DNA of 64,000 nucleotides from an uncultured Bacteroidota bacterium (lineage in GTDB: Bacteria; Bacteroidota; Bacteroidia; Bacteroidales; P3). The notes under the pieces are model-generated. The model was not told the DNA's origin and ran no database searches. It saw nothing but the letters and a program-made list of their open reading frames with translations. The stretch is taken from the NCBI GenBank assembly GCA_902774845.1, contig CACYJU010000003.1:62001-126000 (forward strand), given 5' to 3'. The translations under genes and the position numbers were made by a program. Below are positions 51,260-60,076 of this stretch, piece after piece; the first letter of the stretch is position 1; every line of letters starts with the position of its first letter.

Positions 51260-51711
51260 AATTCGTTTATCAGTTGTGCAATCAGAGAGCGTACTCCCTC
51301 ATTTTCCTTTATTTCGACCCTCACATACCTCTCGGGCAAGAGCGGTTCGATTTTTTCTGTCCACTCGGTAAAACAGTAGTCGCCCGAATAGAAATACTCC
51401 TCATAGCCGATGTCGTAAGCCTCGTCCACGTTCTTCAGCCGATAGAAGTCGAAATGGTATATCGGGCTTCCGTCAGCTGTGGAGTATTGGTTTATGATGG
51501 CGAAGGTGGGGCTGCAGACGTTGTCATCAGAGCCCAACACGGCACACATCTCCTTGATGAGGGTAGTCTTGCCGACACCCATGCTGCCGAAGAAAGCGAA
51601 GAAGCGATCCTGGGGGAAGGCGTCGAGCAAGGTGCGTGCTACGTCGCCGAGTTGCGACACGCTGTCGAAAGTAGTGCTATAATCCGGAGTTTTCAAAATC
51701 TGAGAATTCAA
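51256..51711 (-). CDS. tsaE: tRNA threonylcarbamoyladenosine biosynthesis protein TsaE
   Basis: 151 residues from a TTG at 51711. No in-frame ATG is close, so the start is uncertain by a few codons. ATPase partner of TsaD/TsaB. Walker A GSMGVGKTTLIKEMC near 43, SPTFAIINQYSTADGSPIYHFDFYRL, and the Walker-B-like area FYSGDYCFTEWTEKIEPLLPERYVRVEI. Lies 3 bp after the DUF4293 gene and overlaps rsfS by four bases. Confidence 0.94.
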   Translation of the reverse strand: MNSQILKTPDYSTTFDSVSQLGDVARTLLDAFPQDRFFAFFGSMGVGKTTLIKEMCAVLGSDDNVCSPTFAIINQYSTADGSPIYHFDFYRLKNVDEAYDIGYEEYFYSGDYCFTEWTEKIEPLLPERYVRVEIKENEGVRSLIAQLINEL

Positions 51712-51714
51712 AAC

Positions 51715-52269
51715 TTATCTTATTCTGTCGGCATCGCGGACTTTCTTCTCGTCGCGTTTTATGGCGTTCTGTGCAAGGAAGAAGAAGATTGCGCTCACCA
51801 CCGGAGCCCAGGTAGCGACGGAATAGGTGGTCGTCCAATCGCAGTCGACAAAGGATTGCTTTATGGGTTTCAGGAAGGCGTCAACGGCCCAGATGAAGAT
51901 GAGGAAGATATAGATCACGTTGAGCAGGAACCCTACGGCGACAACACGAACCTGACGGGTGCGGTTGGCGTAGAGGAAGATGCTCACCAGAGCGATGGCG
52001 ATGACAGCCACCACCAGAGCCAACAGCGGCCATACGGGAGCCTTGGCGTAGCCGAGCTTGCTCATATTGCCACCGATCTGGTCGAAGTCCTCCCCGATAA
52101 CAGAGACCTCGCTTTCGGAAGTCTGGTTCAACGCCTGCGATTTTATAAGGCTGTATTGTGCATACACCTGATTGTCGGGGGTCTTGTATTTTGCCACAGG
52201 GAACATGAAGCAGAGCGCCATAGCGCATGCTGCAAGTACGAGGTAGAAGGATTGAATACGTTGTATCAT
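51715..52269 (-). CDS. DUF4293 membrane protein
   Basis: 184 residues. MIQRIQSFYLVLAACAMALCFMFPVAKY is typical of DUF4293, a four-span protein of Bacteroidetes with unknown function. Further spans at about 78-98, 108-128 and 150-170. The tail is basic (KRDEKKVRDADRIR). Translationally close to tsaE (3 bp). Confidence 0.88.
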   Translation of the reverse strand: MIQRIQSFYLVLAACAMALCFMFPVAKYKTPDNQVYAQYSLIKSQALNQTSESEVSVIGEDFDQIGGNMSKLGYAKAPVWPLLALVVAVIAIALVSIFLYANRTRQVRVVAVGFLLNVIYIFLIFIWAVDAFLKPIKQSFVDCDWTTTYSVATWAPVVSAIFFFLAQNAIKRDEKKVRDADRIR

Positions 52270-52332
52270 TGTCTTTTTTGCTTGAATGTTTTTTTGCGTT
52301 AATGCGAGAGTGAGCTATCGTCTGTCCGCGGT

Positions 52333-53463
52333 TCACTCGAAGTTATAATCCAGCAGCTTTCTGTAGTTGCGGTAGTGCCACTTGCCCATGACCACGCCGT
52401 CTTTCATCAGCACGAAGGCAGGATTGGCGCGAGCCATGACGAGTATAGCTTTCTCGTCGGCGCCATAGAAGTCGAGGGGCAGCTCGTTGTCGTAGAGGAA
52501 CGACTGCACGTCCTCGCTCAGGGCAGAGGCCAGAACCACCATCTGGATATCGTGGTCGAAGGCAAACTCGTTGACCGCCTTGAGTGCTCGCACACCTTTG
52601 GGGCCCACCTTCGACACCTTGGGGTTGGGCAAGGTGGCTATGATGAGGTAGTCGTGAGAGGAGAGCAGGTCGACAGACATATCGTTGCCGTCGAGGTCGA
52701 GCATCGAGAAGCCGTCGGCTTTTATCTCGTGCGGATCTTCCACACGTGAGCCCACAAGCTGCCAGACGGTCTCGTCTTGATAGGCGGCCCAGTCTTTGGT
52801 TTCTATCTCCACCTCCTCGCCGGAGGCGATATTGCGGTAGGTCATATAGCTCTTCATCTGCAGGCTTTCGTCGGTTTCCAGCATGCGGTTGCCCACCTTC
52901 CAGGAGCGGAAGTCGATGCAGGGTTCATTGTTGATGTTGTACACCTCGAAGCCGATCATGGCGGCTATCGAAAGGATGAGTACAATCATGTCGCGTTCGA
53001 AACGACGGCGATAGTGCAGCTTCTGCGTGAGGAATATCCATACGGTAGGCACGTCGAGCACCACGTTCTTCCAGAAGGTCTGCCAGTTGGTGAGCTTGAC
53101 GGCGTCGCCGAAGCAGCCGCAGTCGGTAACCTTGTTGGTTATGGCGTCGATGAGGGTGGTGACGGTGAAGAATAGCATCATCGCAGCGAGGAGCCACGCC
53201 GAGAGGCGACGGAACGAACCTGTGATAAGGAGGACTCCCACCACAAACTCTGCGCAGATAAGCGCCACCGAGAGGAAGTTAGCGAGAGGGAGCGCCCACT
53301 CGAAAGTAAAACTTCCGATCGACCAAGCGGTCATATACTCCTGCACCTTGAATCCTGTGCCCAGCGGGTCGACACCCTTGCTGAAGCTTGAGAAAAGGAA
53401 CACAAGTCCTACAAACCAGCGGGCTATGATATTGAGCGTGTAATTGAGTTTTGTGTCTTTCAT
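52333..53463 (-). CDS. DoxX/MauE-like membrane protein with thioredoxin-like C-terminus (BT_3928 type)
   Basis: 376 residues. Four DoxX/MauE-like spans in the first 150 residues, with the motif DCGCFGDAVKLTNW (about 113-126), known from MauE-type proteins linked to disulfide or vitamin K epoxide chemistry. One more span near 160-178, then a soluble domain (about 200-376) with LIIATLPNPKVSKVGPKGVRAL and FVLMKDGVVMGKWHYRN, thioredoxin-like but without CxxC. Conserved gene order DUF1599-BT_3928 in Bacteroidetes. Function unproved. Confidence 0.85.
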   Translation of the reverse strand: MKDTKLNYTLNIIARWFVGLVFLFSSFSKGVDPLGTGFKVQEYMTAWSIGSFTFEWALPLANFLSVALICAEFVVGVLLITGSFRRLSAWLLAAMMLFFTVTTLIDAITNKVTDCGCFGDAVKLTNWQTFWKNVVLDVPTVWIFLTQKLHYRRRFERDMIVLILSIAAMIGFEVYNINNEPCIDFRSWKVGNRMLETDESLQMKSYMTYRNIASGEEVEIETKDWAAYQDETVWQLVGSRVEDPHEIKADGFSMLDLDGNDMSVDLLSSHDYLIIATLPNPKVSKVGPKGVRALKAVNEFAFDHDIQMVVLASALSEDVQSFLYDNELPLDFYGADEKAILVMARANPAFVLMKDGVVMGKWHYRNYRKLLDYNFE

Positions 53464-53531
53464 GATGAGATTAAAAAAGTTGAAAGGGTTATAAAGTTAA
53501 AAAAGCAACAGTCGTTGTCTCTATTATTCGT

Positions 53532-54077
53532 TTACTTATCACTCTCACTCAGCCTTATGAGGCAGAAGATCGAGTAGTTGATGATATCCTGATAGCTGCC
53601 TTCGACGCCTTCGGAGATGATGGTCTTGCCGTCGTTGTCTTCTATCTGCTTTATACGGCGTATCTTCATGAGGATAAGGTCGACCATCGAGCTCACACGC
53701 ATCTGACGCCATGCCTCACCGTAGTCGTGGTTTTTGGCCGTCATGAGGTCGGTGGCGAACTTGATGTGCTTGTCGTAGAGCTGCATCGCCTGCTCGATAG
53801 GCAGGTCGTCGTCGCCGCTGCCGCCCAGCTCTTGCTGGATGAGAGCTATCGTGGCGTAGTTCACCATAGCGACGAACTCGGGCACCACGCCCTCGTCGAC
53901 GAGGTGCGAGCCTTTCTCCTGGATGCTGCGGATGCGGTTGGCCTTGATGTATATCTGGTCGGTGAGAGAGGGCAGACGGAGTATGCGCCATGAGGTGCCA
54001 TAGTCGCGCGCTTTCTTCTCAAAAATATCCCTGCAACGCCTTATCTCACGTTCGAATTCTTTTTTTGTATTTGGCAT
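53532..54077 (-). CDS. DUF1599-domain protein
   Basis: 181 residues with two similar halves: KARDYGTSWRILRLPSLTDQIYIKANRIRSIQE and KNHDYGEAWRQMRVSSMVDLILMKIRRIKQIED. This is the DUF1599 (nucleotide-modification-associated) duplicated alpha-helical domain, known mainly in Bacteroidetes and phages. Function unknown. First gene of the minus-strand run that includes ftsH and the C25 genes, with a -7 box at 54140. Confidence 0.88.
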   Translation of the reverse strand: MPNTKKEFEREIRRCRDIFEKKARDYGTSWRILRLPSLTDQIYIKANRIRSIQEKGSHLVDEGVVPEFVAMVNYATIALIQQELGGSGDDDLPIEQAMQLYDKHIKFATDLMTAKNHDYGEAWRQMRVSSMVDLILMKIRRIKQIEDNDGKTIISEGVEGSYQDIINYSIFCLIRLSESDK

Positions 54078-54139
54078 ATTTGTTTTTTATTATTGATATA
54101 CAATAATTTCTTTCGAGACCCCTTGTCCCCACAAAAAAG

Positions 54140-54147
54140 CAAATATA
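54140..54147 (-). promoter_or_regulatory. -7 box for the DUF1599 gene
   Basis: Reads TATATTTG on the minus strand, 63 bp before the ATG. Confidence 0.55.
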
Positions 54148-54157
54148 CAAAAAAAAT

Positions 54158-54174
54158 AAAAGACTAAGTCTTTT
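54158..54174. repeat. Perfect 8-bp palindrome around one base
   Basis: AAAAGACT, A, AGTCTTTT. It lies just upstream of the DUF1599 -7 box, where a repressor could bind. Alternatively a bidirectional hairpin. Confidence 0.5.
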
Positions 54175-54209
54175 GCATCTATTTTTTTGTATCCATACTT
54201 CGTTTTTCT

Positions 54210-54245
54210 CAAAAAAAAATATGAAGGCTCAAAACTTGAGCCTTC
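54210..54245 (-). terminator. Rho-independent terminator after tRNA-Leu
   Basis: GAAGGCTCAA and TTGAGCCTTC form a perfect 10-bp stem around AAC (54223-54245). On the minus strand a run of T follows. Confidence 0.85.
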
Positions 54246-54287
54246 ACACATCTTCTTCCAAAGAAAAAAAATAAATTTTCTGTCTGG

Positions 54288-54369
54288 TGCGGATAGGGAG
54301 ACTCGAACTCCCACTCCGTGAGGAACTAGATCCTAAGTCTAGCGCGGCTACCAATTACGCCATATCCGC
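54288..54369 (-). tRNA. tRNA-Leu (TAG)
   Basis: 82 nt. Acceptor GCGGATA with TATCCGC, D-arm TGGCGTAATTGGTAGCCGCGC, anticodon loop CTTAGGA (TAG) within CTAGA/TCTAG stems, class II variable arm TTCCTCACGGA, and T-arm GGGAGTTCGAGTCTCCC. CCA not encoded. Confidence 0.96.
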
Positions 54370-54425
54370 ATTATCAATCGGTTAAAGAAAGTCTACGGGA
54401 GAGATGCCGACCGAATTGACGGGTG

Positions 54426-54433
54426 CAAAGATA
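54426..54433 (-). promoter_or_regulatory. -7 box for tRNA-Leu
   Basis: Reads TATCTTTG on the minus strand, about 57 bp before the tRNA. Same flank as the tRNA-Asn promoter (GGGTGCAAAGATA). Confidence 0.6.
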
Positions 54434-54548
54434 GTATTTTTTGACATTTCTCTGACTTTTTTCTGACATTTGCCTGAGAAAAGTGCGTGGAAGATGCTGT
54501 GCCGATGCTGTGTAGAGGGGAACGGGGAGGTGGTTCGAATTTTCTTTG

Positions 54549-54556
54549 TACTTTTG
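54549..54556 (+). promoter_or_regulatory. -7 box for the SMR transporter
   Basis: TACTTTTG, 26 bp before the ATG at 54583. Confidence 0.55.
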
Positions 54557-54582
54557 CAACGTGGTTTTAAACGTATCGCATC

Positions 54583-54909
54583 ATGAATTGGATCGTACTT
54601 ATATTGGCTGGTTTTTGTGAGGTGGGATTCACTTTCTGCCTGGGGAGATCGAAGGGTTTGAGCGGACTTGAATGGTGGGGATGGATAGGTGGATTTGTGC
54701 TTTTCTACGTGCTGAGCATGGTGCTGCTGATGAGAGCTGTGAGGACCATTCCGATAGGCACCGCCTATCCCGTGTGGACGGGCATCGGAGCCGTCGGGTC
54801 GGTGGTTATAGGAATACTGATTTTCCACGAGCCCGCAACCTTCTGGCGTCTCTTTTTCATCACCACGCTGGTTGGGTCGATTGTGGGGTTGATGATGGTG
54901 GAGAGTTGA
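54583..54909 (+). CDS. gdx: SMR-family transporter, Gdx/SugE type
   Basis: 108 residues, four spans. The essential Glu is E13 in LILAGFCEVGFTFCLGRSKG. The GTAYPVWTGIGAVGSVVIGILIFHEP segment is the SMR signature. The Gdx/SugE subgroup exports guanidinium. The FCEVGFT pattern fits it better than EmrE, but no guanidine riboswitch was recognised upstream. Symbol tentative. A single gene, no paired subunit. Confidence 0.82.
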   Translation: MNWIVLILAGFCEVGFTFCLGRSKGLSGLEWWGWIGGFVLFYVLSMVLLMRAVRTIPIGTAYPVWTGIGAVGSVVIGILIFHEPATFWRLFFITTLVGSIVGLMMVES

Positions 54910-54972
54910 GTTTTTAACAATGGCGGTGAATTAAATTATTTTTCATGATGTTATAGGTGTGTTTTTTTGTAT

Positions 54973-54980
54973 TATTTTTG
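54973..54980 (+). promoter_or_regulatory. -7 box for parE
   Basis: TATTTTTG, 37 bp before the ATG at 55018. Confidence 0.55.
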
Positions 54981-55017
54981 CAAATCGAAATACAACTAAA
55001 ATACAACTAAGCACACT

Positions 55018-56919
55018 ATGGAATTGGATGAGGAACTGGGATTGCAACCCGCCCACGACTACGGTGACGACAGCATAGTACACCTTGAGGACATGGAGCA
55101 CATAAGGCTCCGTCCGGGTATGTATATAGGCAAGCTGGGTGACGGCTCAAGCCACGACGACGGCATATATGTGCTGATAAAGGAGGTTATCGACAACGCC
55201 ATCGACGAGTTCTCGTCGGGATTCGGCAAGAAGATCTCGGTGAAGATAAACTTCGGCGAGAAGAAGGTGTCGATACGCGACTATGGTCGAGGAATCCCGC
55301 TGGGCAAGATGGTGGAGGCTGTGTCGAAGCTGAACACGGGCGCCAAATACGACAGCAAGGTCTTCCAGAAGTCGGTCGGTTTGAACGGCGTGGGTACGAA
55401 GGCCGTGAACGCACTGAGCAGCTGGTTCAAGGTGCAGTCGGTGAGAGACGGCAAGACGAGGATAGCGGAGTTCAGCGAGGGTAAGCTGACGAAAGACAGC
55501 GGAATCAAAGACTGCAAGAGCGAGGACAACGGCACGCTGGTGGAGTTCATCCCCGATGCGGCGTTGTTTGGAAACTACCACTTCATCAACGAGTATGTGG
55601 AGAAGCGGGTGTGGAACTACTGCTACCTGAACCGCGGCCTCACGATATACTACAACGACAAGCGCTACTATTCGAAGAACGGCCTGCTCGACCTGCTCGA
55701 GCACAACATGGACGCAGAGCCACTCTATCCTATAATACACATCAAGGACGACGACTTCGAGGCGGCGTTCACACATATCAACGGTCAGTCGAGCGACTAC
55801 TACTACTCGTTCGTCAACGGACAGCACACGACCGAAGGCGGCACCCACCAGAGCGCTTTCAAAGAGGGCTACGCCCGTGTGGTGAAAGACTTCTACAAGA
55901 AAGACTGTGAGCCGTCTGACGTGCGACAAGGGTTGGTGTGCGCCTTGTGCGTGAGAATCCAGGAGCCGGTATTTGAGGCTCAGACGAAGACCAAGCTCGG
56001 CTCGACCCACATGGCGCCGAACAAGAAAGACGGAACCAACGACAGCCCGCTGGTGAAGACCTACGTGCTCGACATACTGAAAAAACATCTCGACGACTAC
56101 CTGCACATCCACTCCGAGACGGCCGAGATTCTCCTTCAGAAGATAAACCAGAACGAGAAAGAGCGCAAGGAGATTGCGGGAATCAAGAAAATCGCACGTG
56201 AGGCACGCAAGGGCGCAAGCCTCAACAACCCAAAGCTGAGAGACTGCCACGTTCACTATAACAGCAACCATCCGCGCCGACTCGAGTCGACCATATTCAT
56301 CACCGAGGGTCTTTCGGCATCGGGCTCCATAACCAAGTCGAGGGATGTGGAGACTCAAGCCGTCTTCAGCCTTCGAGGCAAGCCGAAAAACACCGTATCC
56401 ACAGGCAAGGAGTTCGTCTACAAGAACGAGGAGCTGAACCTCCTGCACAACGCTCTCGACATAGACGAGGGCATAGAAAACCTGCGCTACAATAACGTGG
56501 TGATAGCCACCGATGCCGATGTCGACGGAATGCACATACGACTGCTGCTGCTCACCTTCTTCCTGCGCTTCTATCCCGACCTCGTGCGACAGGGACACGT
56601 CTACATCCTGCAGACACCGCTCTTCCGCGTGCGCAACAAACAGAAGACCCTCTACTGCTATACCGACGAAGAGCGCATATCGGCGATAAACTCTTTGAAG
56701 GGCGCCGAGATAACGCGATTCAAAGGTCTTGGCGAAATCTCTCCCGACGAGTTTAAAGGGTTCATCAACCAGGACATGCGGCTCGACCCCGTGATACTGC
56801 ACAAAGACTTCGACACGAAGGGCGTGCTGCACTTCTACATGGGCGAGAACACGCTGGAGAGGCGCGACTTCATCATGGCCAACCTGAAAATCGAGGACGA
56901 CGAGTCAATCATGTGCTAG
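55018..56919 (+). CDS. parE: DNA topoisomerase IV subunit B
   Basis: 633 residues. GHKL ATPase: [25 protein letters not shown], and [14 protein letters not shown] near 125. Transducer domain, then the TOPRIM domain with [12 protein letters not shown] (EGLSA), [19 protein letters not shown] (DxD) and [16 protein letters not shown]. Decatenates chromosomes with ParC, which is not next to it here. GyrB would have a different spacing near the QTK loop. The assignment to ParE rather than GyrB is based on overall sequence as I read it. Confidence 0.9.
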   Translation: MELDEELGLQPAHDYGDDSIVHLEDMEHIRLRPGMYIGKLGDGSSHDDGIYVLIKEVIDNAIDEFSSGFGKKISVKINFGEKKVSIRDYGRGIPLGKMVEAVSKLNTGAKYDSKVFQKSVGLNGVGTKAVNALSSWFKVQSVRDGKTRIAEFSEGKLTKDSGIKDCKSEDNGTLVEFIPDAALFGNYHFINEYVEKRVWNYCYLNRGLTIYYNDKRYYSKNGLLDLLEHNMDAEPLYPIIHIKDDDFEAAFTHINGQSSDYYYSFVNGQHTTEGGTHQSAFKEGYARVVKDFYKKDCEPSDVRQGLVCALCVRIQEPVFEAQTKTKLGSTHMAPNKKDGTNDSPLVKTYVLDILKKHLDDYLHIHSETAEILLQKINQNEKERKEIAGIKKIAREARKGASLNNPKLRDCHVHYNSNHPRRLESTIFITEGLSASGSITKSRDVETQAVFSLRGKPKNTVSTGKEFVYKNEELNLLHNALDIDEGIENLRYNNVVIATDADVDGMHIRLLLLTFFLRFYPDLVRQGHVYILQTPLFRVRNKQKTLYCYTDEERISAINSLKGAEITRFKGLGEISPDEFKGFINQDMRLDPVILHKDFDTKGVLHFYMGENTLERRDFIMANLKIEDDESIMC

Positions 56920-56960
56920 TCGTTCAATCAAATTCGCAAAACAATAAAAAAACATACAAT

Positions 56961-57191
56961 ATGAAAAAAGCGTTTTTATTAGTTGCAGCTGTATGCACGA
57001 TGACTCTTCTTTCGTGCGAAACCAAGACATGTGTGTGCTACACCCAAAACGGGGGCACTTGGACAAAGAGCGAGACCCTCGCAGACGCAGCTGAACGTTG
57101 CAGCAACCTCTCGACCAACTCGAGAAAATGTGTCGAAGAATACGAAGCCGACATCGACCCAAGTGCCATCGGAAGCGACTATAAACGTTAA
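56961..57191 (+). CDS. Small cysteine-rich lipoprotein
   Basis: 76 residues from the ATG at 56961 (MKKAFLLVAAVCTMTLLSC). Lipobox LLSC, Cys 19. The mature part has C-x-C (KTCVCYTQNGG) and two further Cys (AERCSNL, RKCVEEY), a pattern consistent with two disulfides. No family recognised. 41 bp after parE. Confidence 0.75.
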   Translation: MKKAFLLVAAVCTMTLLSCETKTCVCYTQNGGTWTKSETLADAAERCSNLSTNSRKCVEEYEADIDPSAIGSDYKR

Positions 57192-57267
57192 TATGTTGAT
57201 AACTCGTTGAGGCACACCACTGATTGTTTAATGATTAGTACTATTATTGCAGAAAATTTCTAACACA

Positions 57268-58647
57268 ATGTCATCTAATCATAGACATAAGAAAAACCTG
57301 ATTGTCAGCATGAAAAACCTCTCTGAAGAGTTGAAAAATCTCTTCAAAGAGATGTATCCGGAAGGCTACAAAGAGTATATTCAGAAGACTATCAAGCCAA
57401 ATGGAGAGCCAATCTTCTCGGTTCCGATGGAAACCGAAGACACCATGTACATGGTGAAAGTCGAAATGAAAATCGACACCCTGATTGGCGACGACGACCT
57501 GGACAAAGACCTCTACGGTGACGACAAAGTCGAAGACTCCGAGTTCGCCCCGATATCCGAAGCTCTCGAGAAAGACGAGGAGAACAACTCCCACACCGAG
57601 CGAGTGATTAAGCACGGTGACGCCTTCGAGGAATTCCTCATGGAAGAAGAGCAGTCGAAGAACAAGAAGAAACAGAAATCGAAGAAAAAAGACGACGATG
57701 ATGATGACGTCGACTTCGACGACATCGACGAGAAAGACGACTACGACTCCTTCGACGAACCCGAAGACGACATCGAGCCGTCAGCCGAGGATCTGATGGA
57801 TATGGACGACTATATCGAAGACCTGAAAGCCGACAATCCGATGGACATCCATACTTCCAACAAATCATCTAACAAGAAAAAGACAACAAAGGAAACAAAG
57901 GAAACCCCCAAGGCAACAAAAACAACAAAGACAACAAAGGAAACTCATAAAAATATTAACCAAAAAACAGAACCTATGAAGAAAACGACCACTGCCAAGA
58001 AAGCAGAAACCGTAAAGAAAGCAGCTCCCGCCAAGAAGGCCGCTCCTGCTAAGAAAGCTGCCCCTGCAGCAAAGAAAGCCGAACCCGCTAAGAAGGCTGC
58101 TCCCGCCAAGAAAGCTCCTGCAAAGAAGGCTGCTCCTGTGGCTAAGAAAGCCGCTCCCGTGAAGAAGGCTGCTCCCGCCAAGAAAGCCCCTGCAAAGAAG
58201 GCTGCTCCTGTGGCTAAGAAAGCTACTCCCGTGAAGAAAGCTGCTCCCGCCAAGAAAGCCCCCGCAAAGAAGGCTCCTGTGGCTAAGAAAGCCGCTCCCG
58301 TGAAGAAAGCTACTCCCGCCAAGAAAGCCCCCGCAACGAAGGCTCCCGTGGCTAAGAAAGCTGCTCCCGTGAAGAAAGCTGCTCCCGCCAAGAAAGCCCC
58401 CGCAAAGAAGGCTCCCGTGGCCAAGAAAGCCGCTCCCGTGAAGAAGGCTGCTCCCGCCAAGAAAGCCCCCGCAAAGAAGGCTCCCGTGGCTAAGAAAGCT
58501 GCTCCCGTGAAGAAGGCTGCTCCTGCCAAGAAAGCCCCTGCAAAGAAGGCTCCCGTGGCTAAGAAAGCCGCTCCCGTGAAGAAGGCTGCTCCTGCTAAGA
58601 AAGCCCCTGCAAAGAAGGCTCCCGCTAAGAAAGCTCCTGCTAAATAG
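57268..58647 (+). CDS. Acidic-domain protein with H1-like lysine-rich tail
   Basis: 459 residues from the ATG at 57268; ATG 57310 (MKNLSEELKNLF) is an alternative. Residues 15-105 form a compact domain (LFKEMYPEGYKEYIQKTIKPNG, MVKVEMKIDTLIGDDDLDKD). An Asp/Glu-rich stretch follows (DDDDDDVDFDDIDEKDDYDSF). From residue 237 the protein is Lys/Ala/Pro-rich, built of 23-residue units made from AAPVKK, AAPAKK, APAKK and APVAKK, as in histone H1-like bacterial proteins. The N-terminal half is acidic, the tail strongly basic. An internal ATG at 57976 (MKKTTTAKK) starts exactly where the tail begins. The gene could yield a separate H1-like protein or be a fusion of two genes. DNA or RNA compaction is likely for the tail. 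Confidence 0.75.
   Translation: MSSNHRHKKNLIVSMKNLSEELKNLFKEMYPEGYKEYIQKTIKPNGEPIFSVPMETEDTMYMVKVEMKIDTLIGDDDLDKDLYGDDKVEDSEFAPISEALEKDEENNSHTERVIKHGDAFEEFLMEEEQSKNKKKQKSKKKDDDDDDVDFDDIDEKDDYDSFDEPEDDIEPSAEDLMDMDDYIEDLKADNPMDIHTSNKSSNKKKTTKETKETPKATKTTKTTKETHKNINQKTEPMKKTTTAKKAETVKKAAPAKKAAPAKKAAPAAKKAEPAKKAAPAKKAPAKKAAPVAKKAAPVKKAAPAKKAPAKKAAPVAKKATPVKKAAPAKKAPAKKAPVAKKAAPVKKATPAKKAPATKAPVAKKAAPVKKAAPAKKAPAKKAPVAKKAAPVKKAAPAKKAPAKKAPVAKKAAPVKKAAPAKKAPAKKAPVAKKAAPVKKAAPAKKAPAKKAPAKKAPAK
57976..58640 (+). repeat. 69-bp tandem coding repeat (lysine-rich tail)
   Basis: About five well-kept 69-bp units between about 58190 and 58640 encode APVAKKAAPVKKAAPAKKAP and AKK, preceded by less regular relatives. 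Nearly pure repetition of AAG-AAA, GCT/GCC and CCT/CCC codons. Confidence 0.85.
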
Positions 58648-58675
58648 AAATAAGATTTCTTTACTCTAACTGACA

Positions 58676-58720
58676 GCGGGCGGCATCTATGACCATTGGA
58701 TTGCCGCCCGCATTATTTTT
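58676..58720 (+). terminator. Rho-independent terminator after the H1-like gene
   Basis: GCGGGCGGCA and TGCCGCCCGC form a perfect 10-bp stem, followed by ATTATTTTT. Confidence 0.9.
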
Positions 58721-58822
58721 GGTGCATCACGAAGCAACACAATATTTTTTATAGTGCTGCGTTAAATAAAATTGAAATAGAAGCTGAATAAAAAATCCTG
58801 ACAAACAAAATTGAAAGGCGAT

Positions 58823-59419
58823 ATGAAACGCATAATATTGATAATATGCCTTGCAGCAACCATCGGTACAGCATGGTCGCAGGAGGTCAGTTCCAGAGCA
58901 AAGGCCATCAGAATGCTCGAGTTTGCCAAACCCGAATATCAGGTGAAAGACATCAAGATCTTCGCTGACACCATGACGATCTACTCGCTCTCCAACTACG
59001 TGGTATACCCGTTCGGAGTGTGGGACAACGTCGAGCAGTTCATCACCAACAGCGGCCTGCAATGGTATCGCGAGTCGGGATACAAGCAGTTCTACGACAC
59101 AATGTCCGTCTCGGTGAACACGATGAAACGCCTCGACGGCAGCTATCTCGACATCTACCGTTCAATCTGGACAAACAAGGTGGAGATGGTGGGCGCCAAG
59201 ATCACCGACCCCGAGATCGTGCTGAACAACGGCCTCAAGGTGGGTTCCACCAAGCAGGAGGTCTTCGACAAGTTCTTCAAGAAACACCCAAAATCATATA
59301 CCCTCGACGTCACCGTGATAAAAATCATCTCGGGTGCCAGCGAAGTGGGCGAAGTCTACACCTTCAAAGGCAACAAGCTGCGCAAGATCGAGGTGGTGAG
59401 CAAGTACAAGTACTATTGA
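58823..59419 (+). CDS. Secreted protein of unknown function
   Basis: 198 residues from the ATG at 58823 (an upstream TTG at 58811 adds four codons). Signal peptide MKRIILIICLAATIGTAWSQ. The mature protein is mixed alpha/beta: RMLEFAKPEYQVKDIKIFADTMTIYSL, GLQWYRESGYKQFYDTMSVSVNTMKRLDGSYLDIYRS, KVGSTKQEVFDKFFKKHPKSY and VYTFKGNKLRKIEVVSKYKYY. The 'G-S-T-K-x-E-V' turn recalls SmpA/OmlA-type modules, a weak similarity. No partner gene evident. Confidence 0.7.
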   Translation: MKRIILIICLAATIGTAWSQEVSSRAKAIRMLEFAKPEYQVKDIKIFADTMTIYSLSNYVVYPFGVWDNVEQFITNSGLQWYRESGYKQFYDTMSVSVNTMKRLDGSYLDIYRSIWTNKVEMVGAKITDPEIVLNNGLKVGSTKQEVFDKFFKKHPKSYTLDVTVIKIISGASEVGEVYTFKGNKLRKIEVVSKYKYY

Positions 59420-59476
59420 TCATTAATTCGTGACTGTGGGATTGTGTAGTGTGTTAGTGGACTTGCAACCTGGTAA

Positions 59477-60064
59477 GTGAAAAAGACGGGTCTTTTCTTT
59501 GGGTCGTTCAATCCTATTCATGTAGGGCATCTTATCATAGCCAACACCATGCTCACTGACAGCGAGCTGGAGGAGCTGTGGTTTGTCGTGTCGCCCCAGA
59601 ATCCACTCAAGCTGCGCAGTTCCCTCCTCGCCGACCGCCACCGCCTGCAGATGGTGCGTGTGGCCATTGAGGAGAACTACAAGATGCGTGCCTGCGACGT
59701 CGAGTTCCACCTTCCCATCCCCTCCTACACGGTGGTGACGCTGGCTCACCTGCGTGAGCAATATCCCGACCGCGAGTTCTGCCTCATCATGGGGTCTGAC
59801 AACCTGGAGTCCTTCCACAAATGGCGCAACTACGAGTACATCCTGGAGAACTACCAGATCTACGTCTACCCGCGTCCCGGACACGTGAACTGCGAGCTGG
59901 CCTCTCACCCCAATGTGCACCTGGTCGACGTCCCGATGATGGACATCTCGTCGAGCTATATTAGAGAGCGTATCAAGCAGAAACGGTCGGTGGAATACCT
60001 GCTCTCCGAACCTGTCTACAAATACCTCACGGAGATGCATTTTTATGAATGTGCTAATGTGTGA
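59477..60064 (+). CDS. nadD: Nicotinate-nucleotide adenylyltransferase
   Basis: 195 residues from a GTG at 59477. Converts NaMN to NaAD in NAD synthesis. Nucleotidyltransferase motif GSFNPIHVGHLIIAN at the start, MGSDNLESFHKW in the middle, and DISSSYIRERIKQ near the end. The last codons (ECANV and stop) are formed by octamer repeat DNA (60047-60070), so the C-terminus has probably been altered or extended by the repeat. Confidence 0.95.
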   Translation: MKKTGLFFGSFNPIHVGHLIIANTMLTDSELEELWFVVSPQNPLKLRSSLLADRHRLQMVRVAIEENYKMRACDVEFHLPIPSYTVVTLAHLREQYPDREFCLIMGSDNLESFHKWRNYEYILENYQIYVYPRPGHVNCELASHPNVHLVDVPMMDISSSYIRERIKQKRSVEYLLSEPVYKYLTEMHFYECANV

Positions 60065-60070
60065 ATGTGT
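60047..60070. repeat. 8-bp tandem array, three units
   Basis: GAATGTGC, TAATGTGT and GAATGTGT. It forms the end of nadD and the gap before the MATE gene. Confidence 0.8.
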
Positions 60071-60076
60071 TAACTG

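Noticed and set aside
54583..54909. Guanidine riboswitch upstream of the SMR gene
   Set aside because: The 210-bp upstream region holds the tRNA-Leu promoter and a -7 box only 26 bp from the ATG. No conserved riboswitch motif was recognised.
55147..56832. 561-residue open frame on the minus strand
   Set aside because: Antisense to parE; the codon pattern of the opposite strand explains the lack of stops.
57945..58529. 194-residue minus-strand frame (AGAAFFTGAAFLATGAFFAG)
   Set aside because: Mirror image of the lysine-rich repeat. It looks like a membrane protein only because AAG/GCC repeats read as CTT/GGC on the other strand.
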